64,000 nt of DNA from Planotetraspora silvatica. GTDB lineage: Bacteria > Actinomycetota > Actinomycetes > Streptosporangiales > Streptosporangiaceae. The position numbers and the translations under genes were made by a program. The first letter of the stretch is position 1; every line of letters starts with the position of its first letter. This document shows positions 15,778-24,956 of this stretch, in pieces. The notes beneath the pieces are model-generated. The model made no database searches. It saw nothing but the letters and a program-made list of their open reading frames with translations, and had not been told where the DNA came from. Location of the stretch: NCBI RefSeq assembly GCF_016863315.1, contig NZ_BOOQ01000002.1, positions 248,001-312,000 on the forward strand. Direction: 5' to 3'.

Positions 15778-16467
15778 CTAAGCAGGGGCGATGTCGGCGA
15801 CCACGGGGAGGTGGTCACTGGCGTCACACAGATCCTGCCGGGCGGCCTCCGCGCCGCCGCAGGCGAGGACGGCCAGCCCGGGATCCACGAAGATCGCGTC
15901 GATGCGCATGGTGGGGTTCCGCGCCGGAAACGTCCGGCCCTCCCCCCGCGGCGACCTGGTGTGGGCGTCGGCGTACCGGTCCGCCAGATACGTCCACACC
16001 GGCTGGCCCGGCCGCTCGTTCACGTCCACGGCCAGTACGGCTCTCGCGCCGGACGTCCGCGCCGCGTCGTCCAGGATCTCGACGATCTGCGCGGCGTGCC
16101 TGAGCCTGGCTCTGGGGACGAGATCGAGGTGGGCCGACCCGACGGCGAACCGGGCGCCCTGCTTCTCGACGACCGCGAGGGCCAGCGCCCGCCACTCCAG
16201 GCCGGGGATCCAGCGCAGCCGGTCCCCCTGCCCGCGGACGACCCGCACATCGGGGCCGGCGAGGACGGACACCCCTCCGACCCGGCCGCCCGCGGCGACG
16301 GTCATCCCGGCGTCGTGGGCGAGCGCCTCCCGTCTGCGCCTCCAGGCGGGTCCCCGCGGGGCCTCCTGCAGGCACAACACGTCGGGCCTGATCGCCCGGA
16401 CGACGCGGACCAGTGCGTGGCGGTCGTCACGCAGCGACCGGATGTTGTAGGCGGCGACTCTCAGCAT
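15778..16467 (-). CDS. Endonuclease/exonuclease/phosphatase family protein
   Basis: The 229-residue protein has the EEP fold motifs: N-terminal AAYNIRSL (Asn), PDVLCLQEAP (metal-binding Glu), SAHLDLVPRA (catalytic His), AVDVNERPG (Asp-x-Asn) and C-terminal DASDHLPVVADI (Ser-Asp-His). Members include DNA repair nucleases, sphingomyelinases and phosphoinositide phosphatases; which applies here is not decidable. It sits 28 bases downstream of glucokinase on the same strand and is probably co-transcribed. Confidence 0.88.
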   Translation of the reverse strand: MLRVAAYNIRSLRDDRHALVRVVRAIRPDVLCLQEAPRGPAWRRRREALAHDAGMTVAAGGRVGGVSVLAGPDVRVVRGQGDRLRWIPGLEWRALALAVVEKQGARFAVGSAHLDLVPRARLRHAAQIVEILDDAARTSGARAVLAVDVNERPGQPVWTYLADRYADAHTRSPRGEGRTFPARNPTMRIDAIFVDPGLAVLACGGAEAARQDLCDASDHLPVVADIAPA

Positions 16468-16495
16468 GTCGGATGCGCGCGGGCCCGGGCGGAGG

Positions 16496-17437
16496 TCAGC
16501 GCTGCCTGGCCAGGTCCGCGGCGCCGACCAGTCCCGCCGAGGGGCCGAGCTCGGCCACCCGGATCTCGGCGAGGGGACGGTGCCCGCGGCCGGTCAGCCG
16601 TTCGGCGTAGGCCGCGCGGACCTTGTCCATGAACAGGTCGGCGGCGGCGGAGACGCCCCCGCCGATGATGTACCGCCCGGGGTCGAGGATCGCGGCCAGG
16701 TCGGCCAGTCCCTGCGCGAGCCATGCGGCGAGCGAGTCGAACGCGTCCAGGGCCGCCCGATCGCCCTTCCTGGCCGCCTCCGTCACGTGCTCGCCCCGCA
16801 GGACGTCGACGGAACCGGCCAGCTCGAGCAGGTGGACGGCCGACGAGGGGTCGGCCTCCGCGCTCGCCCGGGCGTCGATGAGCAGGGAGCTCCCGCTGGC
16901 GTACTTCTCCCAGCAGCCGCGGTGGCCGCAGCCGCAGGCCCGCCCGTCGGGGATCACCTGCATGTGACCCCACTCGGCGCCCATTCCCCAGCGCCCGCGG
17001 TAGAGGTCGCCGCCGAAGACGGCGCCGCCGCCGATGCCGGTGCCGACGGTGACGCAGACCACGTGGGTCTCATCGCGGCCCGCGCCGAAGCGGTACTCGC
17101 CCCAGGCCATGGCGTTGGCGTCGTTCTCGACCACGACGGGCAGGCCGACGAGCTCGCTGACCTTCTTCTGCAGCGGCTCCTCGCGCCAGGCGAGGTTGGG
17201 CGCGAACCTGACGATCGAGCGCGTCTCGTCCACGAATCCGGCGGCGCCCACGCCGACGGCCTCGACCTCGTGCCGTGCGGCCAGTTCCGACACCGCGTCG
17301 GCGATCGTCACGGCGACCTTCTCCGGGTTGTCCGCCGGAGTGTGCCTGAGGCTCCGCTCGAGGATCCGCCCGTCGTCGTCCACGACTCCAGAAGCGATCT
17401 TGGTGCCGCCTACGTCCACGCCGATGGTCAGCGCCAT
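16496..17437 (-). CDS. glk: ROK-family glucokinase
   Basis: The 313-residue kinase phosphorylates glucose with ATP. It has the phosphate loop GVDVGGTKIASGVVD, the ROK signature region VTVGTGIGGGAV, the substrate-binding EWGHMQV and the zinc motif CGCGHRGCWEKYASG. No DNA-binding domain precedes it, so it is an enzyme and not a ROK repressor. In Streptomyces the equivalent glucokinase mediates glucose repression, which may hold here. The short overlapping operon with the EEP protein gene follows it. Confidence 0.93.
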   Translation of the reverse strand: MALTIGVDVGGTKIASGVVDDDGRILERSLRHTPADNPEKVAVTIADAVSELAARHEVEAVGVGAAGFVDETRSIVRFAPNLAWREEPLQKKVSELVGLPVVVENDANAMAWGEYRFGAGRDETHVVCVTVGTGIGGGAVFGGDLYRGRWGMGAEWGHMQVIPDGRACGCGHRGCWEKYASGSSLLIDARASAEADPSSAVHLLELAGSVDVLRGEHVTEAARKGDRAALDAFDSLAAWLAQGLADLAAILDPGRYIIGGGVSAAADLFMDKVRAAYAERLTGRGHRPLAEIRVAELGPSAGLVGAADLARQR

Positions 17438-17515
17438 GGTGTCTTCCTCTCGCCCTCAGGCGTCCGGCTCACGGCACGGACCGGCACGGGCCTTGGAGAC
17501 ACCGTGCGGGCCCGC

Positions 17516-17532
17516 GCGAGGACTGTCCTCGC
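17516..17532. terminator. Perfect inverted repeat between glucokinase and the DUF5304 gene
   Basis: GCGAGGAC-T-GTCCTCGC forms an 8-bp stem. It lies downstream of the leftward DUF5304 gene (ends 17598) and upstream of glk (starts 17437), so it could be the terminator of the former or an operator of the latter. Confidence 0.45.
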
Positions 17533-17597
17533 CACGAGACCGCACCGCCGGAACCGACCGAAGCCACGCCCGGTCAAATCTGATCGAGCCGATCCAA

Positions 17598-18080
17598 TCA
17601 GCCGAGGTCGATGTGTTCCACTCGGGGCTCCCCTTGCCGGGGGCCCGGCGACCCGGAAGACGACCCCGGCGACGCCGAGGACGACCCGGACGACGGCCGC
17701 TGCAGCGCGTCGAACGCCTGCCGTACCGCCGCGAACAGCTCTCCGCCCGCCGCGATCAGGTGGTCGGCGACGTCGCCGCCCGACTCCTTCCGTGCGGCGA
17801 TCACCCGGCACACCGGGCAGGCGCGGCAGATGTACTCATCGCCGTGCGGCTCCGACACCGCCTCGCCCCACACGTCGTGCTCCCGGTCCCGCTTGTCGCC
17901 GCCGAAGCTGATCCCGAACCCGTTGGCGCCGCCCTTCACGACGCCCTTGCCGAACTCGCGGCCCATGCGCTGCTGAAGCGCGTCGAGCAGCTTCATCGCC
18001 TCTTCCGCGGCCGAGCCGAGCGGGTCCTGCCGCCGGCCGCCACCGCTGTCGGCGCCGCTGCCGTCCTTGCCATCTGTCAT
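17598..18080 (-). CDS. DUF5304 family protein
   Basis: The 160-residue protein begins MTDGKDGSGADSG and has two CxxC-like cysteines in EYICRACPVCRVIAA (a possible metal site), a helical segment (EAMKLLDALQQRM) and a Ser/Gly/Pro-rich tail. The family is conserved beside ArsA-like ATPases in actinomycetes but has no known function. The start codon overlaps the ATPase stop codon (ATGA), so the two are translationally coupled. Confidence 0.82.
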   Translation of the reverse strand: MTDGKDGSGADSGGGRRQDPLGSAAEEAMKLLDALQQRMGREFGKGVVKGGANGFGISFGGDKRDREHDVWGEAVSEPHGDEYICRACPVCRVIAARKESGGDVADHLIAAGGELFAAVRQAFDALQRPSSGSSSASPGSSSGSPGPRQGEPRVEHIDLG

Positions 18081-19237
18081 TTCGCCCCTCCTGCCTCGAA
18101 CCGTACCCGGAGGCGGCCGTCGGAGAGCGTCGCGGAGGAGATACCCCGGCGAGCGAGGGCCAAAGGCAGGGCGATCACGCGCCGGTAGGGGCCGGCCGTG
18201 ACGATCAGCTCGTCGCCCTTGCGGGCCAGGTCGACGTCGGCCTTGTCGGCGAGCGGCAGGTCGAGCACCAGTTCGTCGGCCGTCAGGCGCAGCGGCGGCT
18301 CGGCGTCGGGCCGGGCGAACGGGTCGGCGGAGCCGTACAGCTCCTCGGCGACCTCCGCGAGGGCGGCGGGGCCGACCGGCTCCGCCGCGAGGTACGGCAC
18401 GGTGCGGACCGGCAGCGGCGCGAACGACTCGTGCACCTCGGTGAGCTGCCTGGCCTGCGCCTCCACCCACCCCTTGCGCCACTCGTCGGCGCCTTCGGCG
18501 GGGAAGACCCGGTTGGCGATCACGGTGTCGACGCGGTAGCCGTACAGGCTGAGCGAGGTCAGCGTGCGGCGGGCCTCGGCGACCACGACCGCCTCGGGGG
18601 TGAGCACGAGCCGGACGGAGGCGTCGCCGCCGGTCAGCAACTCGCGGATGTCCAGCAGGGCGCGGTGCAGGCGCTCCCCCGCCGAGATGACCTCTCCCTG
18701 TGGCACGCTCACCTTCGCGACGTGCCGCAACATCGGGGAGACCGCTTTGAGCACGCGCCGGCCGACCGGGAGAAGGCGGTTGACGTGCCAGTCGAACGCC
18801 TCTGGTAGGGCGAGCAGTCGCAGCGTCTCCGCCGTCGGCGCGCAGTCGACCACGATGACGTCCCACGTGCCCGTGCGCGCCTGCTCGCGCAGTTCGAGCA
18901 GGGCGATGATCTCCTCTGCCCCGGGCAGGACCGTGATCTCCTCGGAGGTGATCTCGTCGAGTCCGAGCTCGCCGAACAGGTTCCTGATGTAGTCCCGCAG
19001 CTCGCCCCAGTGGCGTTCGAGCGACTTCTGCGTGTCGACCTGCTGGAGGAAGAGGCCGGGAGCGGCCTCGGCGGGCTCCTCTGACGGGGTGACGGCGAGG
19101 GCGTCGGCCAGCGAATGGGCCGTGTCGGTCGACACGACCAGCGTCTTCAGGCCGCGCGCCGCGGCGAGGGTCGCGGTGGCGGCGGCGACGGTGGTCTTGC
19201 CGACACCCCCCTTCCCCGTGAAGAGGAGGATCCTCAT
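18077..19237 (-). CDS. ArsA/GET3-like ATPase
   Basis: The 386-residue P-loop ATPase starts MRILLFTGKGGVGKTT (deviant Walker A), with the switch I segment STDTAHSLADAL and Asp in VIVVDCAPTAETLRLL (Walker B). Unlike ArsA pumps it has a single ATPase half, and its C-terminal ~90 residues look like a small beta-rich domain (LVLDLPLADKADVDLARKG). Actinobacterial ArsA-like pairs are implicated in cell-envelope or hydrophobic-substrate handling; arsenite export is unlikely because no ArsB or ArsR is nearby. Both ends overlap neighbours by four bases. Confidence 0.88.
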   Translation of the reverse strand: MRILLFTGKGGVGKTTVAAATATLAAARGLKTLVVSTDTAHSLADALAVTPSEEPAEAAPGLFLQQVDTQKSLERHWGELRDYIRNLFGELGLDEITSEEITVLPGAEEIIALLELREQARTGTWDVIVVDCAPTAETLRLLALPEAFDWHVNRLLPVGRRVLKAVSPMLRHVAKVSVPQGEVISAGERLHRALLDIRELLTGGDASVRLVLTPEAVVVAEARRTLTSLSLYGYRVDTVIANRVFPAEGADEWRKGWVEAQARQLTEVHESFAPLPVRTVPYLAAEPVGPAALAEVAEELYGSADPFARPDAEPPLRLTADELVLDLPLADKADVDLARKGDELIVTAGPYRRVIALPLALARRGISSATLSDGRLRVRFEAGGAK

Positions 19238-19671
19238 AGGCTCTCGACGCGCTTCTTGAGCCCGTTCAGCGCCGTGTCGACGAGGACCTTCTCCGCCTTG
19301 CGCTTGATCATGCCGATCATGGGGACCTTGAGCTCCACGGCCAGCTCGTACGTCACCTCGGCGCCGTCGCCCGCGTCGGCGAGGCGGTAGCTGCCGCTCA
19401 GGCGGGAGAGCATCCGGCCCGCTTCCGCGATCTCCCAGCTGACGACCGTGTCGTCGAGCCAGTCGTAGGCCAGGACGTACTGGTCGCTGATCACGCCGGC
19501 GTCGATGACGAACCGGACCTTGGACGGCCTGCCGTCCTCCCCGACCTCCAGGATGTCCGCCGTCTTCACCTGGCCCGCCCACTCGGGGTAGGCGGGGAAG
19601 TCCGCGATCACGGCCATGATCGCCGATCGGTCGGCGCGGATGGTGACACTGGAGGTGGTGCGATCAGCCAT
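19234..19671 (-). CDS. SRPBCC (START-like) family protein
   Basis: The 145-residue protein fits the SRPBCC/polyketide cyclase-like fold, a hydrophobic-ligand pocket. Segments are SVTIRADRSAIMAVIADFPAY, YPEWAGQVKTADIL and a C-terminal helix KAEKVLVDTALNGLKKRVE. Its stop codon overlaps the ATPase start (ATGA at 19237-19234). A ligand binder next to an ArsA-like ATPase suggests lipid or hydrophobic cargo delivery; this is inference. Confidence 0.88.
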   Translation of the reverse strand: MADRTTSSVTIRADRSAIMAVIADFPAYPEWAGQVKTADILEVGEDGRPSKVRFVIDAGVISDQYVLAYDWLDDTVVSWEIAEAGRMLSRLSGSYRLADAGDGAEVTYELAVELKVPMIGMIKRKAEKVLVDTALNGLKKRVESL

Positions 19672-19685
19672 GGGCTAACCGTACT

Positions 19686-20453
19686 TCACCATTCCAGGGC
19701 GAAAGGCGTGCCACGGCCGCGGAAATGGCCGACGTTGACGCACTCGGTCCTGCCGATGCGCGTCCTGCTCACCAGGGGCTGGTGGACGTGCCCGAACAGG
19801 GCGTATTTGGGCTGGGTGGCCCTGATCGCCTCGAGCGTGGCCTCGCTGCCCCGCTCGAAGCGGCGCGCCACCACGTCGTACAACAACTCCGGGACGGCCG
19901 GCGGGATGTGGCAGCACAACACGTCGACCTGGCCGACCGCCTCCACCTTCCGCGCGTAGTCCTCGTCGTCGATCTCGTACGGCGTGCGGTAGCGCGTGCG
20001 CAGGCCGCCGCCCACGAAGCCGAAGGTCAGGCCGCCGATCTCGACCTTCGCGCCGTCGAGCACCTGGTGGCCCGACCGGAGGTAGTCCTTCCAGAGGAGC
20101 GGCAGGTCGACGTTGCCATAGGTGAGGAACGCGGGCTCGGGCATCGCGGCGAAGATCTGCTCGTACTGCCGCCGGACCGCCGACTCGATGTGCCCGCGCG
20201 GGTCGCCGCCGAGGGCGGACCACAACTCGGCCGACATGGCCCTGGCGGCGTCGAACCGGCCGGCCGTGCGCAGGCCGATGAACTCGGTGGCCTTCTCCGG
20301 GCCGAAGAGGTCGGCGAAGATCCCCTGGGAGTGGTCCTGGTAGTCGACGAAGAGGATCAGGTCGCCCAGGCAGACGAGCGCGTCGGCCCCGTCTCCCGCG
20401 CGGGCCAGAGCGTCGACCCGGCCGTGGACGTCGCTGACGACATGTACCCGCAT
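19686..20453 (-). CDS. Metallophosphoesterase
   Basis: The 255-residue calcineurin-like phosphoesterase shows the metal motifs VVSDVHGRVD, CLGDLI, TYGNVDLP (GNxD replaces GNH[DE]), CCHIPP and FGHVHQPL. Substrates may be phosphodiesters or phosphomonoesters. It lies 14 bases upstream of the SRPBCC gene on the same strand and is probably the first gene of the 20453-to-17598 operon. Confidence 0.88.
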   Translation of the reverse strand: MRVHVVSDVHGRVDALARAGDGADALVCLGDLILFVDYQDHSQGIFADLFGPEKATEFIGLRTAGRFDAARAMSAELWSALGGDPRGHIESAVRRQYEQIFAAMPEPAFLTYGNVDLPLLWKDYLRSGHQVLDGAKVEIGGLTFGFVGGGLRTRYRTPYEIDDEDYARKVEAVGQVDVLCCHIPPAVPELLYDVVARRFERGSEATLEAIRATQPKYALFGHVHQPLVSRTRIGRTECVNVGHFRGRGTPFALEW

Positions 20454-20495
20454 GGCGACATCGTAGTACCGCTTCCCGGCGCCCTACCAAGCGCT

Positions 20496-20533
20496 TGACC
20501 GCCGGTCAGACGATTGTCTCCACCCCGTCTGAC
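20496..20533. promoter_or_regulatory. Nested inverted repeats upstream of the acyl-CoA ligase
   Basis: TGACCGCCGGTCA (20496-20508) is a 13-bp dyad. Overlapping it, GTCAGAC (20505-20511) pairs with GTCTGAC (20527-20533) across 15 bases. These lie in the divergent promoter region between the metallophosphoesterase and ligase genes and could be a TetR-type (fatty-acid regulator) operator. Confidence 0.45.
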
Positions 20534-20691
20534 TGACACTGGTAGCGTGCGCTTGACCCGGGATAACGCCTATATGACGGATCTACCGGTCCGTAACTTT
20601 GCGCGGTAACGTCCGGGGAGATCTCAGGGATGACGTCCGCGACGCCGTTCCGGCCTCGCGGAGACCGCCGGTGCGTGACAGAGGAGTGACC

Positions 20692-22476
20692 GTGCGCGAG
20701 TTCAGTGTTCCCGTGCTGGTGGACGTGCCCCCGTCCGCGAACTGCACCGATGTGGTGTTCCAGCGCGCGGTGGACGAGCCTGCAACCGTCGTGATCCGCC
20801 GCAAGGACGGCACCGCTGCGGACTCCCCCTGGAACCCGATCACGGCCGCCGGGTTCCGCGCCGACGTGGCCGCGGTCGCCAAGGGCCTGATCGCCGCCGG
20901 TGTGGAGTCCGGCGACCGGGTCGGCCTCATGTCCCGGACCCGCTACGAGTGGACCGTCACCGACTACGCCATCTGGGCGGCCGGCGCCGTCGGCGTGCCG
21001 ATCTACGAGACCTCCTCCCCCGACCAGGTGAAGTGGATCCTGTCCGACAGCGGCGCCAAGGCCGTCGTCGTCGAACTGAAGGGCCACGAGGAGACGGTGC
21101 GGGAGGCCCTGCCGGAGTTCCCGCTGGTCTGGCGGATCGACGACGGCGGACTCGACGAGCTGAAGACGCTCGGGTCCGGCGTCACCGACGACGTCCTCGC
21201 CGAGCGGCGGGCGAGCAGGGGCGGCCACGACCTCGCCACGATTATCTACACGTCCGGCACCACGGGCATGCCGAAGGGCTGCCGGATCACGCACGACAAC
21301 CTGCTCTTCACCGCGCGCAACGTCTCCCGCGGCCCCCTGGAGGCGATGTTCGACGTGGACGACCGGGCGGCGCTGCTGTTCCTGCCCCTCGCCCACAGTT
21401 TCGCCCGGATCATCGAGGTGGTGCTGATCGAGACCGGCACGGTCCTCGCGCACACCCCCAACATGAAGAACGTCGCCCCCGACCTGCAGGGGTTCAAGCC
21501 CACGTTCCTGCTCGGCGTGCCCCGCGTGTTCGAGAAGGTCTACAACGCCGCCGAGCAGAAGGCCGTGGCCGACGGCAAGGGCAAGATCTTCCACGCCGCC
21601 GTGCGCGCCGCCATCGACTGGAGCCGCGCGGAGAGCGCGGGCGGCGCGGGGTTCGGCGTCCGGGCCAGGCACGCGGTGTTCGACAAGCTCGTGTACGGCA
21701 AGCTGCGCGCGGCGACCGGTGGAGCCCTGAACACGGCGGTCTCCGGCGGGTCGGCTCTCGGCGAGCGGCTCGGGCACTTCTTCCGCGGCGTCGGCATCGA
21801 GGTGCTCGAGGGCTGGGGCCTCACCGAGACGAGCGCTCCGTCGACGGTCAACATCCCGGGCGCCAACAAGATCGGGACGGTCGGCAAGCCGTTCCCCGGT
21901 GTGAGCATCAGGATCGGCGACGACGGCGAGGTCCTCGTCAAGGGACGCCACGTCTTCGACGGCTACTGGAACAACGAGCGCGCCACCAAGGAGGCCATCG
22001 ACCCCGAGGGCTGGTTCCACACCGGTGACGTGGGCGAGATCGACGGCGACGGCTACCTGAGGATCACCGGCCGCAAGAAGGAGATCCTCGTGACCGCGGG
22101 CGGCAAGAACGTCGCCCCCGCGCCGCTCGAGGACGCCATCCGCGCGCACCGGCTGATCAGCCAGGTCATGGTGGTCGGCGACGACCGGCCGTTCATCGCC
22201 GCGCTCATCACGCTCGATCCCGAGGCGATGGAGCAGTGGAAGCAGGCCAACGGCAAGGCCGAGGTCTCGACGGCCGACCCGGCCCTTCTGGCCGAGGTGC
22301 AGGGCGCCGTGGACGTCGCCAACCGCATGGTGTCCAAGGCCGAGCAGATCAAGAAGTTCGTCATTCTCGAGAACGACCTGACCGAGGAGACCGGCCACCT
22401 CACGCCGTCGCTGAAGGTCAAGCGTGCGCTCGTGATGCGCGACTACGCCAAGCAGGTCGACGAGCTCTACGGCTGA
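20692..22476 (+). CDS. Long-chain fatty acid-CoA ligase (AMP-forming)
   Basis: The 594-residue adenylate-forming enzyme activates fatty acids to acyl-CoA with ATP. Motifs: the P-loop A3 IIYTSGTTGMPKGC, A5 GWGLTETSAPS, A7 GWFHTGDVG, A8 YLRITGRKKEILVTAGG and the final catalytic Lys region HLTPSLKVKR. GTG 20692 is chosen since GAGGAG lies 6 bases upstream; the in-frame extension upstream has no conserved content. It is convergent with pimB, with only 9 bases between stop codons. Substrate chain length cannot be told from sequence. Confidence 0.92.
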   Translation: MREFSVPVLVDVPPSANCTDVVFQRAVDEPATVVIRRKDGTAADSPWNPITAAGFRADVAAVAKGLIAAGVESGDRVGLMSRTRYEWTVTDYAIWAAGAVGVPIYETSSPDQVKWILSDSGAKAVVVELKGHEETVREALPEFPLVWRIDDGGLDELKTLGSGVTDDVLAERRASRGGHDLATIIYTSGTTGMPKGCRITHDNLLFTARNVSRGPLEAMFDVDDRAALLFLPLAHSFARIIEVVLIETGTVLAHTPNMKNVAPDLQGFKPTFLLGVPRVFEKVYNAAEQKAVADGKGKIFHAAVRAAIDWSRAESAGGAGFGVRARHAVFDKLVYGKLRAATGGALNTAVSGGSALGERLGHFFRGVGIEVLEGWGLTETSAPSTVNIPGANKIGTVGKPFPGVSIRIGDDGEVLVKGRHVFDGYWNNERATKEAIDPEGWFHTGDVGEIDGDGYLRITGRKKEILVTAGGKNVAPAPLEDAIRAHRLISQVMVVGDDRPFIAALITLDPEAMEQWKQANGKAEVSTADPALLAEVQGAVDVANRMVSKAEQIKKFVILENDLTEETGHLTPSLKVKRALVMRDYAKQVDELYG

Positions 22477-22485
22477 GCCCCGCCT

Positions 22486-23634
22486 TCACCGCCACTCCGC
22501 GGCGGGCTCCGTTCCCGTCGCGGTCGCCGTGAGGATGCCGGAGAAGCGGGCGGCGACCCGGTCCCAGCCCCACTCCCCCTCGATCCAGGCCCGGCCCCGC
22601 TCCCCCATCGCGCGGGCACGGGCCGGGTCGGACAGCAGACCGGTCAGGGCTCCGGCGATCTCCGCCTCAGACGTGCCGTCGACGACCAGGCCCGTCTCGC
22701 CGTGCCGTACGGCGTCCGGGGCGCCGCCCGACGAGCCCGCGACGACGGGGAGCCCGCTGGCCGACGCCTCCAGATAGACGATGCCGAGGCCTTCGATGTC
22801 GAGCCCGGCCAGGCGGGTGCGGCACGGCATGGCGAACACGTCGCCCGCGTCGTAGTGCGCGGGAAGCGTCGCCCACGGCACCGACCCGGTGAACACGACC
22901 GAACCCCTCGCGACGTGGCCGGCCGCCGCCCGTTCGAGCGCGTTGCGGGACGGGCCGCCGCCGACCAGGAGCAGCACGGCGTCGGGGACCTCGCGCAACA
23001 CCCGCGGCCAGGACCGGATCAGCATGTCCTGGCCCTTGCGCGGCACCAGGCGGGAGACGCACACGACCACCGGCCTGTCCTCCAGGCCCAGCGACTTGCG
23101 GACGCCGGCGCCGCCCGCGCCCGGATGGAAGGCCGAGGTGTCCACTCCGGGCGCCAGCCTCACCAGCTTGGACTCCGGGATCACCGATGCGAGCCTGCGC
23201 CGCGTGTAGTCGCCGAGGTAGGTCACCACGTCGGCGCCCTGGCCGATGCGGCGGAGCATGTCACGGGCGACGGGCAGCCGGGCCCACGACGCCTCGTGCC
23301 CGTGGGTGAGCATCACGACCCGGCCCACACCGGCCGAGCGCAGGCCGGGCGCGAGCATCCCCAGGGGGGCCGCGGCGCCGAAGACCACGGTGTCGCAGCC
23401 CTTGGCCAGCTCCGCCGCCCTCCGGGCGACGCCGGGCGTGGGAAGCATGAGGGTTCCCGGATGCCTGACCACCTCGTACGGCTGCCGCCGGTCGAAGGAG
23501 TCCGATCCCCTCCACTTGGGCGCGTAGACGACCACGGAGTCCGCCGGCCGCCGCGAGGCGAGCCCATGGACGAACGCCTGGATCCCCCCGGCCCGCGGCG
23601 GAAAGTCATTGGTGACGATCAGTGTCCTCCCCAT
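22486..23634 (-). CDS. pimB: GT4 glycosyltransferase, PimB-like phosphatidylinositol mannoside mannosyltransferase
   Basis: The 382-residue GT-B enzyme has the N-terminal donor/acceptor segment TNDFPPRAGGIQAFVHGLA, the central SRLVPRKGQDMLI and the EX7E-type nucleotide-sugar motif in DIEGLGIVYLEASASGLPVV. This closely follows actinobacterial PimB, which adds the second mannose from GDP-mannose to PIM1 at the cytoplasmic membrane face. The MGRTLIV start is preferred over an upstream ATG in a non-conserved extension. A 53-bp repeat array starts 19 bases upstream of the start codon. Confidence 0.87.
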   Translation of the reverse strand: MGRTLIVTNDFPPRAGGIQAFVHGLASRRPADSVVVYAPKWRGSDSFDRRQPYEVVRHPGTLMLPTPGVARRAAELAKGCDTVVFGAAAPLGMLAPGLRSAGVGRVVMLTHGHEASWARLPVARDMLRRIGQGADVVTYLGDYTRRRLASVIPESKLVRLAPGVDTSAFHPGAGGAGVRKSLGLEDRPVVVCVSRLVPRKGQDMLIRSWPRVLREVPDAVLLLVGGGPSRNALERAAAGHVARGSVVFTGSVPWATLPAHYDAGDVFAMPCRTRLAGLDIEGLGIVYLEASASGLPVVAGSSGGAPDAVRHGETGLVVDGTSEAEIAGALTGLLSDPARARAMGERGRAWIEGEWGWDRVAARFSGILTATATGTEPAAEWR

Positions 23635-23652
23635 CGCCACCTCCCCTTCCCC

Positions 23653-23887
23653 GTGATCATGCACACATTCGGGATTGCCACCTCTGACCGGCCCTTTCCT
23701 CTCGCGTGATCATGCACGGATTCGGGAATCCCCCCATCCACCTGCGCGAACACGTCGCGTGATCATGCACACTTTCGGCAGCACACCCGCCCACCTGGGC
23801 GAACCCGCGACGCGATCATGCGCGGGTTCGGCGGGCGGCCCGCCCATCAGGGCGAACCCCTCACGTGATCACGCACGCATCCGGGCC
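23653..23887 (+). repeat. 53-bp tandem repeat array A
   Basis: Five units begin at 23653, 23706, 23759, 23812 and 23865, exactly 53 bp apart. Each starts with GTGATCATGCAC or a one- to two-base variant (GCGATCATGCGC, GTGATCACGCAC), continues into TTCGG and ends with a semi-conserved CC(A/C)CCTG(C/G)GCGAAC block. The TTCG and CGAA parts can pair within a unit; the fourth unit has long GGGTTCG/CGAACCC arms. The array fills the gap between pimB (start) and the metallopeptidase gene (stop). Confidence 0.9.
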
Positions 23888-23908
23888 GGGCACGCCGCGA
23901 CCGCGCGC

Positions 23909-24769
23909 TCACGAGCCGGCCACAGGACCGAGCTGCCGCACCACATAATCCCGCCACCCCTCGGTCAGGCCGGGAAGGGTCATGCCCAGCGTGTCCCTGA
24001 GGGCCGCCGTGACACCGGACCGCAGGGAGGCACGGTACAGGCCCACCAGCTCGGGTTCGCCGAACCGCTCGGCGATGTAGCGGCACATCAGCCACGCCTC
24101 CTCGTACGCCTGCGCGAGCCGTACCGACCCGGACTGGAACTCGGCGCGCCCGGGCAGCTCGCGCGGCGGAGTCCCGGCACGCACCTCCTCGGCGAGCTCG
24201 GCCGCGACGGTGCGCACGGGCAGGCCGGCGTCCAGATATCCGACGTAGTCGGCGAAACCCTCCACCAGCCAGGCCGGCATGTCTCCCGTGAGCGCCGCAC
24301 CTGTAGCGACATGGGTGAGTTCGTGAGTGAGCACCACCTGACGGCCGGTCCGGCTGAGCCGCCCGAAGCCGGACGGGTCGACGATGACGCGGCCCACCCC
24401 CGCGAACGCCGCGAATCCCTCGACGTGCGCGGGCGCCGCCAGCTCCGCGGCCTGCGCCTCCGTCGCGGGCACCAGCACGACCGCGTCGACCGGCCCCCAG
24501 ACCCTCGCGACCGTACGGCCGGCCCGGTCGGCGACCGCGGCGATCTCGGCGGCCTGCCGCGCCGAGCGGCCGATGACGATGGTGCGCTCTCCCCTGGCCA
24601 CGACCGCCTGCGCCCACATGCCGGGATGTTCCCGCACGATCGCCCGCGCCGTCGGCAACAGGGTGTCGGGCGCCGCGGCGGACGTCGGCCCCGCCACGGC
24701 GAACGCCACCAGGACGGCCGCCGGCACGAGTGCCGTCCTCGACCGTGCGTGAGCACGCATGCCGAGCAT
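23909..24769 (-). CDS. Secreted gluzincin-type metallopeptidase
   Basis: The 286-residue protein starts with a signal peptide (HARSRTALVPAAVLVAFAVAG, cut near TSAAA). The zinc motif HELTHVATGA is followed by WLVEGFADYVGY, where Glu in E-G-x-A-D is the third zinc ligand of gluzincins (M1/M61-like and basic secretory proteases). No C-terminal anchor is seen. The start at 24769 is the first Met; a second Met three codons later (24760) is equally possible. It is divergent from the MFS gene. The substrate is unknown. Confidence 0.82.
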   Translation of the reverse strand: MLGMRAHARSRTALVPAAVLVAFAVAGPTSAAAPDTLLPTARAIVREHPGMWAQAVVARGERTIVIGRSARQAAEIAAVADRAGRTVARVWGPVDAVVLVPATEAQAAELAAPAHVEGFAAFAGVGRVIVDPSGFGRLSRTGRQVVLTHELTHVATGAALTGDMPAWLVEGFADYVGYLDAGLPVRTVAAELAEEVRAGTPPRELPGRAEFQSGSVRLAQAYEEAWLMCRYIAERFGEPELVGLYRASLRSGVTAALRDTLGMTLPGLTEGWRDYVVRQLGPVAGS

Positions 24770-24956
24770 GGTATTGCCCCTGCCTGAGGGTTCACCGCCG
24801 TCCCGCGGCGGACGAGACGGCCGTCCGGCCCGGTACCCTTGATCCGTAAGGTGCGGCGAGCCACGTTCGGCGTGGTCTCGTGTCGGGATTTCCGGCCGGC
24901 ACGACGTCACCGCGATCGGTGGCGTCAAGTCTCTCGTCATAAGAGAGTTCTTCGCC

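Noticed and set aside
18077-19237. Arsenite efflux ATPase ArsA
   Set aside because: Single ATPase half, no ArsB or ArsR nearby, and coupling to SRPBCC and DUF5304 genes instead.
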